NCBI GenBank assembly: GCA_964460035.1
Contig: CAYWPG010000065.1
Location: forward strand, 1 to 5,741
Reading direction: 5' to 3'
DNA from: CAYWPG01 sp964460035
Lineage (GTDB): Bacteria; Pseudomonadota; Gammaproteobacteria; Nitrococcales; AK92
Length of the DNA stretch: 5,741 nt
The notes below the pieces were generated by a model. It worked only from the letters and a program-made list of their open reading frames with translations. It was not told the origin of the DNA and ran no database searches. Numbering within the stretch: position 1 is the first letter of the stretch; the number at the start of each line of letters is the position of its first letter. The position numbers and the translations under genes are program-made. This document shows positions 1-5,741 of the stretch, one piece after another.

Positions 1-9
1 TGGTCTCGC

Positions 10-32
10 TGGGGGCTGTTTGACAGCCCCCA
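10..32. repeat. Perfect 10-bp inverted repeat (hairpin) at the left edge
   Basis: TGGGGGCTGT and ACAGCCCCCA flank a 3-base loop (TTG). The stem is perfect and GC-rich, so it would fold stably on either strand. No T-run follows on either strand inside the window, so it is not a textbook intrinsic terminator, though it could still end transcription or be a dispersed palindromic repeat. It lies about 30 bases beyond the point where similarity of the methyltransferase remnant to its family stops, so it may mark the rearrangement boundary. Confidence 0.5.
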
Positions 33-61
33 ACAAGCATCGGTGCAGGTTTGGCATTGCC

Positions 62-373
62 CCGGCGTCGAACCGGTCATCGACACAGCGAGGTAGCGCA
101 TACGCATCGCCAATATGGAAGCTGGTGTTGATCGCGGTAACACGGGCTCGCGCAATGGCCAGCGTCTCGGCGGCGTCCATAACGAACACTCGGCTTGCCG
201 CCGGTGCGAGGAGTTGCGTCCAGTACCCGGTGCCACAGGCCACTTCTAGCACTCACACTTCCACGAACCTGGATGGAAGCCACTCGCGCATGGCGCGCAG
301 ATCTTCCTGCCGCTCGAGCTTGTTGTAAATCCGGTCGTGCTCCGTGCCTGTGCGCTGCGTAGTAGGCTTTCAT
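62..373 (-). pseudogene. Decayed class I SAM-dependent methyltransferase remnant
   Basis: Read on the minus strand, the ATG at 373 follows a good ribosome binding site (GGGAAGGGAT) and gives MKAYY. A +1 (or -2) frameshift then leads into QRTGTEHDRIYNKLERQEDL and on to WLPSRFVEV. An in-frame TGA at 255-253 is followed immediately by VLEVACGTGYWT, the SAM-binding motif I (E-x-G-x-G-type loop) of class I methyltransferases, and then by DAAETLAIARAR and FHIGDAYALP. A single CGA-to-TGA change would explain the stop, because relatives usually carry an arginine just before VLEV (from memory). After RFDAG, near base 62, similarity to the family is lost, so the C-terminal half (roughly 100 residues) is absent. 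Frameshift, stop and truncation together indicate a dead gene. The substrate is unknown. It lies about 200 bases downstream of gdhA on the same strand and may once have been co-transcribed. Confidence 0.75.
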
Positions 374-521
374 ATCCCTTCCCTGATCCGGCCTGCCCGG
401 CTACACGTTGCCGTGCCCCTCCCCTACAGGCCGCGCGCCCGTGCCCTACCGGAACGCCAATCCGTCCGGCGCAGCCTCGTCGGCATTGAGCGGCTTTTCG
501 CCGGCCCGCGCTAGCTACACC

Positions 522-537
522 GGCACATCCCTGTGCC
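522..537. repeat. Small perfect hairpin downstream of gdhA
   Basis: GGCACA and TGTGCC flank a TCCC loop (6-bp stem, 4-base loop), 34 bases past the gdhA stop codon. The position would suit a 3' end or processing signal of the gdhA transcript. However, no T-run follows on the minus strand, so intrinsic termination is doubtful. The rest of the 374-570 gap is GC-rich and shows no gene. Confidence 0.3.
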
Positions 538-570
538 TGCCAGTTCGGTCAGTCACGCGCTGGCGCGGGG

Positions 571-1974
<1,404 letters not shown>

Positions 1975-1975
1975 A

Positions 1976-1986
1976 ACTGTGACAGT
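1976..1986. promoter_or_regulatory. Palindrome just upstream of gdhA (possible operator)
   Basis: ACTGT-G-ACAGT is a perfect 5-bp inverted repeat around one base, ending one base before the upstream gdhA ATG. The position would suit a repressor site or a small leader hairpin, but I recognise no specific regulator motif, and a repeat this short could be chance. Confidence 0.25.
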
Positions 1987-1997
1987 CAGTACATCTT
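1987..1997 (-). promoter_or_regulatory. NsrR half-site-like sequence upstream of gdhA
   Basis: On the minus strand this reads AAGATGTACTG, which matches 9 of 11 positions of the NsrR half-site AAGATGTATTT (enterobacterial consensus recalled from the literature). The partner half on the other side is poor (about 3 of 11). It lies 13 bases before the upstream gdhA ATG and abuts the ACTGT-G-ACAGT palindrome. NsrR is reported to tolerate single half-sites in E. coli, but a match this short needs experimental support. Confidence 0.25.
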
Positions 1998-2679
1998 CTA
2001 ATCAACAAATTGTGCAAACAGCCTCGGTAGCACAGAAGCGGGCGAGATCGGCGCGATCCCTGCTGCCATAGCGCGCGAAGTCGCTGCCTCCGGATTCCTG
2101 GCTGCGCTCGTCCTTATGCCGGACGGGGCGACATAATACTAGATCCGGAAACCGTGAGCAGGCTGATCATCAACAGGGACTGATGCAGCCCCCGCGATGA
2201 TACGGAAACTCGTCTCTGGTGCCCCCTATGCACGACGGAAAAATCAGCGATGAAGAACCACGGGCTCAAGCACTAACAACATCAACGTAAAAACGCCCTA
2301 CACCGCTATCATGGCATGACGCTACCTGTATTCTAACATCCCGGACCGGTGTCGGCCCTAGACGCGTAACATTATAAAAACCGCGGCCCGTCGCCAATAC
2401 GCTCGTGACTCGGCTGGTCGCGCCGATCGCTCTGTCCTGGCTGTGCAGAGGGCTGCCCGTTCTGCCGGTACGCTCGACATTGTACGGCCAGCAGCGTTAC
2501 TGCCCCTATCCATCATGCTGCTGCAATCACCACGCGCACCGCGAGCCAGCATGCGTTCCAGCAAGGACCCCTCCACAGGCCAGGAGACCGCACGGCCTTG
2601 GGCGCCATCTTCCCGATCGCCCGGCGTACAAATCACGACAGGTACGAAATAACTATGGAAAGCTCCGCGCTGTGCCCTC

Positions 2680-3144
2680 TTACTCCACTACCGCTGCTCG
2701 CACCGGCCAATCCACTTGCAGGAAACGTGCCAGGAAGACGCGCTGGTCGGGGATTAGCAGATCGGCCAGCGTGTAACGGTCCAGTACCGCGAGAAACGCC
2801 TGCAGGGCCTCTGCCAGCACCCCCTTGAGGCGGCATGCCGGGGCGATTACGCATTCGTTGCCGGACTCGAAACATTCGACCAGCGCGAGGTCTTGCTCCG
2901 TCTCCCGAACCAGCCTGCCTAGCTTGATCTCTTCGGGCGGACGCCCTAACCGAATACCCCCATGCTTGCCCCGCACGGTGTGCAAATAGCCTTTGAGATT
3001 GAGCTCATGCACAACCTTCATCAAGTGGTTCTTGGAGATTCCATAGCTATCGGCCACTTCGCGAATGGTACACAACCTCTCGCGCTGTAGCGCTACGTAC
3101 ATGAGTACCCGAAGTGAGTAGTCTGTGTAGCGAGTAATATGCAT
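2680..3144 (-). CDS. nsrR: Rrf2-family nitric oxide-sensing repressor, NsrR-like
   Basis: This 154-residue DNA-binding protein is of normal Rrf2 length. The N terminus MHITRYTDYSLRVLMYVALQ and a winged helix-turn-helix at about 26-62 (TIREVADSYGISKNHLMKVVHEL, then VRGKHGGIRL in the wing) are characteristic. Three cysteines, C91, C98 and C104, in the ECFESGNECVIAPACRLKG region match the iron-sulfur ligands of NsrR. Asp8 matches the aspartate reported as fourth ligand in Streptomyces NsrR. In this family the cluster reacts with nitric oxide and DNA binding is lost, which derepresses nitric oxide defence genes. The ATG at 3144 follows GAGGAAG, and nnrS ends 10 bases upstream, so nsrR is the last gene of the operon. 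Its likely target is the operator at 4752-4774, making it autoregulatory. RirA and IscR are relatives, but the nnrS neighbour and the operator favour NsrR. Confidence 0.9.
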   Translation of the reverse strand: MHITRYTDYSLRVLMYVALQRERLCTIREVADSYGISKNHLMKVVHELNLKGYLHTVRGKHGGIRLGRPPEEIKLGRLVRETEQDLALVECFESGNECVIAPACRLKGVLAEALQAFLAVLDRYTLADLLIPDQRVFLARFLQVDWPVRAAVVE

Positions 3145-3154
3145 CCCGTCTTCC

Positions 3155-4333
3155 TCACCCAGGCCTGCCGTCGGCTCGTGGGCGACTCAGAATCGGCCAG
3201 TACAGTATCAGGAATATCAGAAAGGCCGCGCTCCAGGCGAGCGCGCTACACAGCAGCCCGATCCGGTAATCGATCAGCCTGCTCGCGGCGAGCAGGCGCA
3301 CCGCTGCGGCAATGGTGACCGCGATATAGATGCTCAGCCCGAACGGGACCAGTCGCAGAGGCCGGCCGGTATGTCCCACCGAAACGCGCGTCATCACCCC
3401 TAGGATCAAGGTGCCGGCGGCTCCGGTGCCCATCGCATGCATCCATAGCGTTGCCGGCCACGCGAATAGCGGTGTCAGCGCTTTCAATACCAGGGCCAGT
3501 ACGATCCAGGCATACCCCAGATGCAGTACCCACAACAGGGGCTCCCTCAGCACCCGCGAAGCGCCCCATCCCGCCAACCGTATGCCATTCGCTATAGCCG
3601 CAAGCAAAGCCGCCGCGGCACCGATCAGCGGCATCCCAGTCAGCAAGTCCGCCGGAATCATCAAGCCGGCGGCGATCAGTGCCGCGCGGTCAAGCGAGTC
3701 GGAGCGCTTGACCGCTTGAGGGTCCTGCCCTTGCAACCGCAGCCAGTTGGCCGTGAACGCAGGCGTAATCCGCCCTCCAATCACGATCATGATGATCGCG
3801 ATGAGGTTCATGGCCAGTACCTTGCCCTGTTGCGCGGTCGCGACGATCCCCCAGAACTCCTGGTGCATCAGCACATTGGCCAGGGCGAGCGCAGCGATTA
3901 CCAACACCAGCAGGTAGTTGCGCCGGTTTCCGTGGCGATGCAGCACCCTGCCGACGTAGATCGCTAGCGTCGGCAAGAACAGAAGATCCGCCAATGCCAC
4001 CAGAGCGGCTGGCAGCAAGCCGCCCGTCCACATGGCAACCCGACCCGCGCCCCATAACAGCAATAAAGCTAGCAGCGCTTTGCCTTGCAGCGGCGCAGCG
4101 CCGGTCCAGTTGGTCATTGCGGTCAGCAGGAATCCGGCGACGATCGCCGGCATAAAGCCGAGCAGCATCTCGTGCGCGTGCCAGTTCACCAATGGGATCC
4201 CTGCGGGCAGGGCCCAGCCGCCGAAGAGAACGCCCATCCACGCAACGATCAGCAGCGCCGAGTACAGAGCTCCCAACAGGAAGAACGGTCGGAAGGGATA
4301 GGCCAGCAAAATGGGCGTCGGCGAGCTGTTCAC
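3155..4333 (-). CDS. nnrS: NnrS haem-copper membrane protein of nitric oxide stress response
   Basis: The product is a 392-residue polytopic inner-membrane protein with about 12 hydrophobic segments, close to the usual family length. Family hallmarks are LLAYPFRPFFLLG at 9-21, NWHAHEMLLGF at 50-60 (H52 and H54), FLLTAMTNWTG at 68-78, IGGRITPAFTANW at 185-197, LLWVLHLGYAW with H271, HAMGTGAAGTLILGVMTRVSVGH with H299 and H321, then TGRPL. These histidines are candidate haem or copper ligands. Known members bind haem and copper, are induced with denitrification or nitric oxide defence genes, and in Vibrio cholerae protect against nitric oxide stress; the exact reaction is not settled. I start at the GTG at 4333 because it puts the family N terminus in place, has GGAG 6 bases upstream and overlaps the previous stop as GTGA, which implies translational coupling. 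The frame stays open to an ATG at 4519, but that would run through the upstream gene. Confidence 0.95.
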   Translation of the reverse strand: MNSSPTPILLAYPFRPFFLLGALYSALLIVAWMGVLFGGWALPAGIPLVNWHAHEMLLGFMPAIVAGFLLTAMTNWTGAAPLQGKALLALLLLWGAGRVAMWTGGLLPAALVALADLLFLPTLAIYVGRVLHRHGNRRNYLLVLVIAALALANVLMHQEFWGIVATAQQGKVLAMNLIAIIMIVIGGRITPAFTANWLRLQGQDPQAVKRSDSLDRAALIAAGLMIPADLLTGMPLIGAAAALLAAIANGIRLAGWGASRVLREPLLWVLHLGYAWIVLALVLKALTPLFAWPATLWMHAMGTGAAGTLILGVMTRVSVGHTGRPLRLVPFGLSIYIAVTIAAAVRLLAASRLIDYRIGLLCSALAWSAAFLIFLILYWPILSRPRADGRPG

Positions 4334-4710
4334 GGCGGACTCCGATCGACCTGAGGCAGCGGTCGTGTGCACACATAGATACCTACCGCCACGAACAACA
4401 GCCCCGTAACGACGGGCACCACAGGGCTGGTAGCGGTAATCAACAGCATCAGCCAGCTGGTCGACATCAGCAGGCACGCGGCAAGTTTCGCTCTTGACGG
4501 TATTGCTCGCTCCTCCCACCAGGCTTTGAGCAGCGGGCCAAATCGCGGATGCTCGTGCAGCCAGTTGGCCAGCCGTGGCGATGCCTTAGGTGCCGCCCAG
4601 GCCGCCACCAGCAGGAACGGCGTTGTCGGCAGCAATGGCAACAAGACGCCAGCCGCGCCTAGGCCTATGCAACCGCAGGCCAGGCAAAGATAGGCGAAAC
4701 GGCTGTACAA
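4330..4710 (-). CDS. ybaN: DUF454 (YbaN-like) inner-membrane protein
   Basis: This 126-residue protein belongs to the DUF454/YbaN family. A hydrophobic N-terminal stretch (about 5-38) holds the family signature GVLLPLLPTTPFLLVAAWAA. The loop with SPRLANWLHEHPRFGPLLKAWWEERAIPSRAK (44-75) follows, then a second hydrophobic region with probably two segments (about 76-115). No catalytic residues are evident and the molecular function is unknown. The start is a TTG at 4710, chosen because GGAGGAGG lies 6 bases upstream and no ATG or GTG occurs in frame nearby upstream. Its TGA overlaps the GTG of nnrS. It is the first gene behind the FNR/NsrR-type promoter, so its expression should follow nitric oxide and oxygen status. 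That suggests, but does not show, a role alongside NnrS, such as assembly, haem delivery or membrane protection. Confidence 0.9.
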   Translation of the reverse strand: MYSRFAYLCLACGCIGLGAAGVLLPLLPTTPFLLVAAWAAPKASPRLANWLHEHPRFGPLLKAWWEERAIPSRAKLAACLLMSTSWLMLLITATSPVVPVVTGLLFVAVGIYVCTRPLPQVDRSPP

Positions 4711-4716
4711 ACGCGG

Positions 4717-4724
4717 CCTCCTCC
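4717..4724 (-). promoter_or_regulatory. Strong ribosome binding site that decides a TTG start
   Basis: The minus strand reads GGAGGAGG, an almost ideal Shine-Dalgarno sequence, with 6 bases to the TTG at 4710. This is the main evidence for initiation of the DUF454 gene at TTG. Confidence 0.75.
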
Positions 4725-4751
4725 GTGTCCCGATGCAGGCGATCTTTGTTT

Positions 4752-4774
4752 AACCAATATTATGAATACATCTT
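4752..4774 (-). promoter_or_regulatory. Probable NsrR operator of the ybaN-nnrS-nsrR operon
   Basis: On the minus strand the first half, AAGATGTATTC, matches 10 of 11 positions of the NsrR half-site AAGATGTATTT. After one base, the second half, TAATATTGGTT, matches 6 of 11 of AAATACATCTT. One strong and one weak half is common for this operator type. It overlaps the proposed -10 element (4759-4764), so binding would block RNA polymerase. The consensus is recalled from enterobacterial work. The match is supported by the presence of nsrR in the operon downstream. Confidence 0.7.
4759..4764 (-). promoter_or_regulatory. Proposed -10 element of the nitric oxide operon
   Basis: The minus strand reads CATAAT, 5 of 6 to TATAAT. 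A start at about 4751 would leave 7 bases after the -10, a leader of about 41 bases before the TTG, and the FNR-type box centred at -41.5. No good -35 hexamer is present, as expected for an activator-dependent (class II) promoter. Confidence 0.5.
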
Positions 4775-4785
4775 ATTGTCGAAAC

Positions 4786-4799
4786 TTGATGCGGATCAT
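4786..4799. promoter_or_regulatory. FNR/DNR-type box upstream of the nitric oxide operon
   Basis: TTGAT-GCGG-ATCAT matches 9 of 10 positions of the FNR/Anr/Dnr consensus TTGAT-N4-ATCAA. Its centre (4792.5) is 41.5 bases upstream of the start predicted from the -10 element, the classic spacing for FNR-family activation. The sequence cannot tell whether the bound protein is FNR/Anr (oxygen) or DNR/NNR (nitric oxide). It is the only near-consensus match I found in the window. Confidence 0.7.
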
Positions 4800-4909
4800 C
4801 CCTTGCCGAATTCAGCCTAGAAGCCCGGCGGGCGATCCATGATGCCTGCATTGGTAAACGTCGAGGGTGGCCGCTGAGCGCGTCTGCTCGGATATGGCCG
4901 GTAACCACG

Positions 4910-5338
4910 CTACTTGGGGCGACTGCCGTCCGCAAAGCTGCCGGAATAGCAAACCGGCGACGCGGACTCGTTGCGCCGCGCGCCCAATTCGGTCAACAGC
5001 AGTTCGCGCAGAACCACCGCTTGATTGTGATCGCGATCGCGGGCGCCAAAGAGCAAAGTAACCGTCCCCCGCGCACTTAGCTCCAGAAGCTCGCCCAGTG
5101 CCTCAGGCGCCGATTTGAGTTCCGCCAGATAGCGCTCTCGAAACTCCGGCCAGCGGGCGGGCTCATGTCTGTACCAGCGCCTTAGCGCTGTGGACGGAGC
5201 GACGTCCTTCAGCCATAGATCTATTCCAGCCTGCGACTTGCGCACACCCCGCGGCCAAAGGCGGTCGACTAACACCCGAGCGCCGTCATCCGCACTGGCG
5301 GGGTCGTATATGCGCTTTATTCGAATATCGCTGGCCAC
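4910..5338 (-). CDS. DUF488 family protein, YeaO-like
   Basis: This 142-residue soluble protein matches the DUF488/YeaO family along its length. It begins with SDIRIKRIYDP (3-13) and continues with DDGARVLVDRLWPRGV (17-32), LWLKDVAPSTALRRWYRHEP (41-60), WPEFRERYLAEL (63-74) and LLFGARDRDHNQAVVLRELL (95-114). The short tail after about 122 is variable. The family is widespread but its biochemical function is not established, so no role is assigned. I chose the GTG at 5338 because it places IRIKR at the family's usual N-terminal position and has a G-rich stretch (AGGGGG) about 10 bases upstream. The frame remains open to an ATG at 5473, but those 45 residues resemble no family member and would cover an inverted-repeat region. 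The stop is TAG at 4912. The gene lies 200 bases upstream of the nitric oxide operon, which has its own promoter. Confidence 0.88.
   Translation of the reverse strand: MASDIRIKRIYDPASADDGARVLVDRLWPRGVRKSQAGIDLWLKDVAPSTALRRWYRHEPARWPEFRERYLAELKSAPEALGELLELSARGTVTLLFGARDRDHNQAVVLRELLLTELGARRNESASPVCYSGSFADGSRPK
5305..5316. repeat. 12-bp direct repeat, copy 1 (inside the DUF488 gene)
   Basis: CGTATATGCGCT occurs here within the codons for KRIYD near the start of the DUF488 gene, and again exactly at 5433-5444 in the gap upstream. A 12-base exact match over this distance is unlikely by chance but not impossible. Confidence 0.5.
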
Positions 5339-5370
5339 GGCTTGCGACCCCCTAGCAGAGCTTGCTGACA

Positions 5371-5423
5371 AAGCCCGGCCCCGGCTGGGGAGATCCGACT
5401 GCCCCGCGAATCTCCCCGGGCTT
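5371..5423. repeat. Long bulged hairpin upstream of the DUF488 gene (possible terminator)
   Basis: AAGCCC (5371-5376) pairs with GGGCTT (5418-5423), and GGGGAGAT (5387-5394) pairs with ATCTCCCC (5410-5417). This gives 14 bp in two blocks, with a 10-base bulge on one side and a 15-base loop. On the minus strand the stem ends GGGCTTTGTC, a very short T-run, so it could be a weak terminator for the chemotaxis gene or a leader structure of the DUF488 gene. It ends 32 bases before the GTG start. Confidence 0.5.
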
Positions 5424-5432
5424 CCGGGGCGG

Positions 5433-5444
5433 CGTATATGCGCT
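5433..5444. repeat. 12-bp direct repeat, copy 2 (upstream gap)
   Basis: Second exact copy of CGTATATGCGCT, 128 bases from the first. On the minus strand both copies are followed by a C-rich stretch, so a partial duplication of the gene start is possible. It abuts the foot of the 5442-5490 hairpin. Confidence 0.5.
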
Positions 5445-5490
5445 CTCGGAGTCAGTTGGAGAAGGTTTCCCAACCGACGGACTCCAGAGC
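5442..5490. repeat. Second long inverted repeat in the same gap
   Basis: Three nested pairings stack: GCTCT/AGAGC (5442-5446 with 5486-5490), GGAGTC/GACTCC (5448-5453 with 5480-5485) and GTTGG/CCAAC (5455-5459 with 5470-5474). That is 16 bp interrupted by a one-base bulge and an asymmetric internal loop. I do not recognise an RNA family. It may be part of a structured RNA, a transcription end, or a protein-binding site. Confidence 0.5.
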
Positions 5491-5547
5491 CTTAGCCTCT
5501 TACAGTAGGGACCCTCTCACGGGCGCGCAAGGAGGACTGGCAACGGT

Positions 5548-5575
5548 GCGCCGGGGTGCTAAAGCTACCCGGCGC
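5548..5575. repeat. Hairpin downstream of the chemotaxis receptor gene
   Basis: GCGCCGGG (5548-5555) pairs with CCCGGCGC (5568-5575) around a 12-base loop. It lies about 30 bases past the receptor stop codon on the minus strand, a usual distance for a 3'-end structure. No T-run follows, so factor-independent termination is doubtful. Confidence 0.4.
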
Positions 5576-5604
5576 CCGCGTCAAAACGGATCGGAGGATG
5601 AAGA

Positions 5605-5741
5605 TTACACCCTGCGATCCAGCTCGGTGGTGAAGAACCGCATGGTTTGCTCAAGCTGCGCGGCCTGCGCGGAGAGCTCCTCGGCGGTGGCCGCCAGCTC
5701 CTCCGAGGCCGAGGCGTTCTGCTGCGTGAGCTGATTGAGCT
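5605..5741 (-). CDS. Methyl-accepting chemotaxis protein, C-terminal fragment (cut by window edge)
   Basis: The last 44 codons and TAA stop of a gene entering from the right edge read LNQLTQQNASASEELAATAE, then ELSAQAAQLEQTMRFFTTEL and DRRV. The QQNASASEELAATAEELSAQA heptad pattern is the hallmark of the final methylation helix of chemotaxis receptors, where glutamine/glutamate pairs are modified by CheR and CheB. Here it is followed by the usual QTMRFF end. The protein would be a dimeric coiled-coil receptor signalling to CheA and CheW. The sensor domain, membrane segments and signalling tip lie outside the window, so the ligand is unknown. The ending has no CheR-tethering NWETF-type pentapeptide. 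Confidence 0.92.
   Translation of the reverse strand, partial: LNQLTQQNASASEELAATAEELSAQAAQLEQTMRFFTTELDRRV

Larger units (their letters stand above)
1975..2679. other. 705-base region without a recognisable gene
   Basis: This stretch lies between the stop of nsrR and the upstream start of gdhA. Part 1980-2400 is less GC-rich than its surroundings, with many stops in all frames. Part 2400-2650 is GC-rich and has open frames on both strands (for example 2358-2636 minus and 2405-2776 plus), but their translations show no motif I recognise and have compositions typical of chance frames in GC-rich DNA. It should hold the gdhA promoter and the 3' end of the nsrR transcript, but I found no convincing -35/-10 pair or terminator. 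An eroded gene or a small RNA remains possible. Confidence 0.5.

Noticed and set aside
2161..2175. TGATCATCAA as a second FNR-type box
   Set aside because: The half-sites do not have the required four-base spacing.
2405..2776. Open frames on both strands in the region upstream of gdhA
   Set aside because: No conserved motif and chance-like composition; the right part of the plus-strand frame runs antisense into nsrR.
3690..4376. Open frame of 228 codons on the minus strand
   Set aside because: It lies out of frame inside nnrS, whose product has clear family motifs throughout; the translation is Arg/Ala-rich, as expected of a shadow frame.
4334..4519. N-terminal extension of nnrS to an ATG at 4519
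   Set aside because: It would overlap the conserved DUF454 gene in another frame, and the extra residues do not fit NnrS; the GTG at 4333 has a ribosome binding site and stop-start overlap.
4823..4833. GCCCG-C-CGGGC hairpin as a terminator of the DUF488 gene
   Set aside because: The stem is only 4-5 bp and is followed by TTCT only, which is too weak to call.
5339..5473. N-terminal extension of the DUF488 gene to an ATG at 5473
   Set aside because: The extra 45 residues have no family counterpart and cover the inverted repeats.
5448..5490. Possible tRNA-like fold (stem plus CTCCAGA-like loop)
   Set aside because: No T-arm sequence, no matching acceptor stem and no CCA end; the pairing is better explained as one long hairpin.

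Overview
The window is GC-rich, gene-dense DNA of proteobacterial type. Gammaproteobacteria is the best guess, from the GdhA and NnrS sequences, the tail of the chemotaxis receptor, and the pairing of an FNR-type box with an NsrR-type operator. I cannot name a genus. Every gene I can support is on the minus strand, so transcription runs from high to low coordinates.

Right end (about 4910-5741). The last 44 codons of a methyl-accepting chemotaxis protein enter from the right edge and stop at 5605. A roughly 265-base gap rich in inverted repeats follows, and then a DUF488 (YeaO-like) gene that I start at a GTG at 5338.

Centre (2680-4800). A compact three-gene operon reads DUF454/YbaN small membrane protein, then NnrS (haem-copper membrane protein of nitric oxide stress), then an Rrf2-family regulator with the features of the nitric oxide sensor NsrR. 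The first two genes overlap by a GTGA, and the second and third are 10 bases apart. Upstream lies an AT-rich island with a near-consensus FNR/DNR box (TTGAT-N4-ATCAT). It is centred 41.5 bases before a predicted transcription start, and an NsrR-like operator overlaps the likely -10 element. The simplest model is activation by an FNR/DNR-type protein under low oxygen or nitric oxide, and repression by the operon's own last product until nitric oxide damages its iron-sulfur cluster.

Left part (1-2679). About 700 bases without a recognisable gene separate nsrR from gdhA, a complete NADP-type glutamate dehydrogenase. Downstream of gdhA is a decayed class I SAM-dependent methyltransferase gene with a frameshift, an in-frame stop and a lost 3' part. 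Its remnant ends close to a perfect 10-bp hairpin at the left edge. I see no mobile element, CRISPR array, rRNA or tRNA. The most interesting part of the window is the doubly controlled nitric oxide operon, with DUF454 as its first gene and the sensor as its last.
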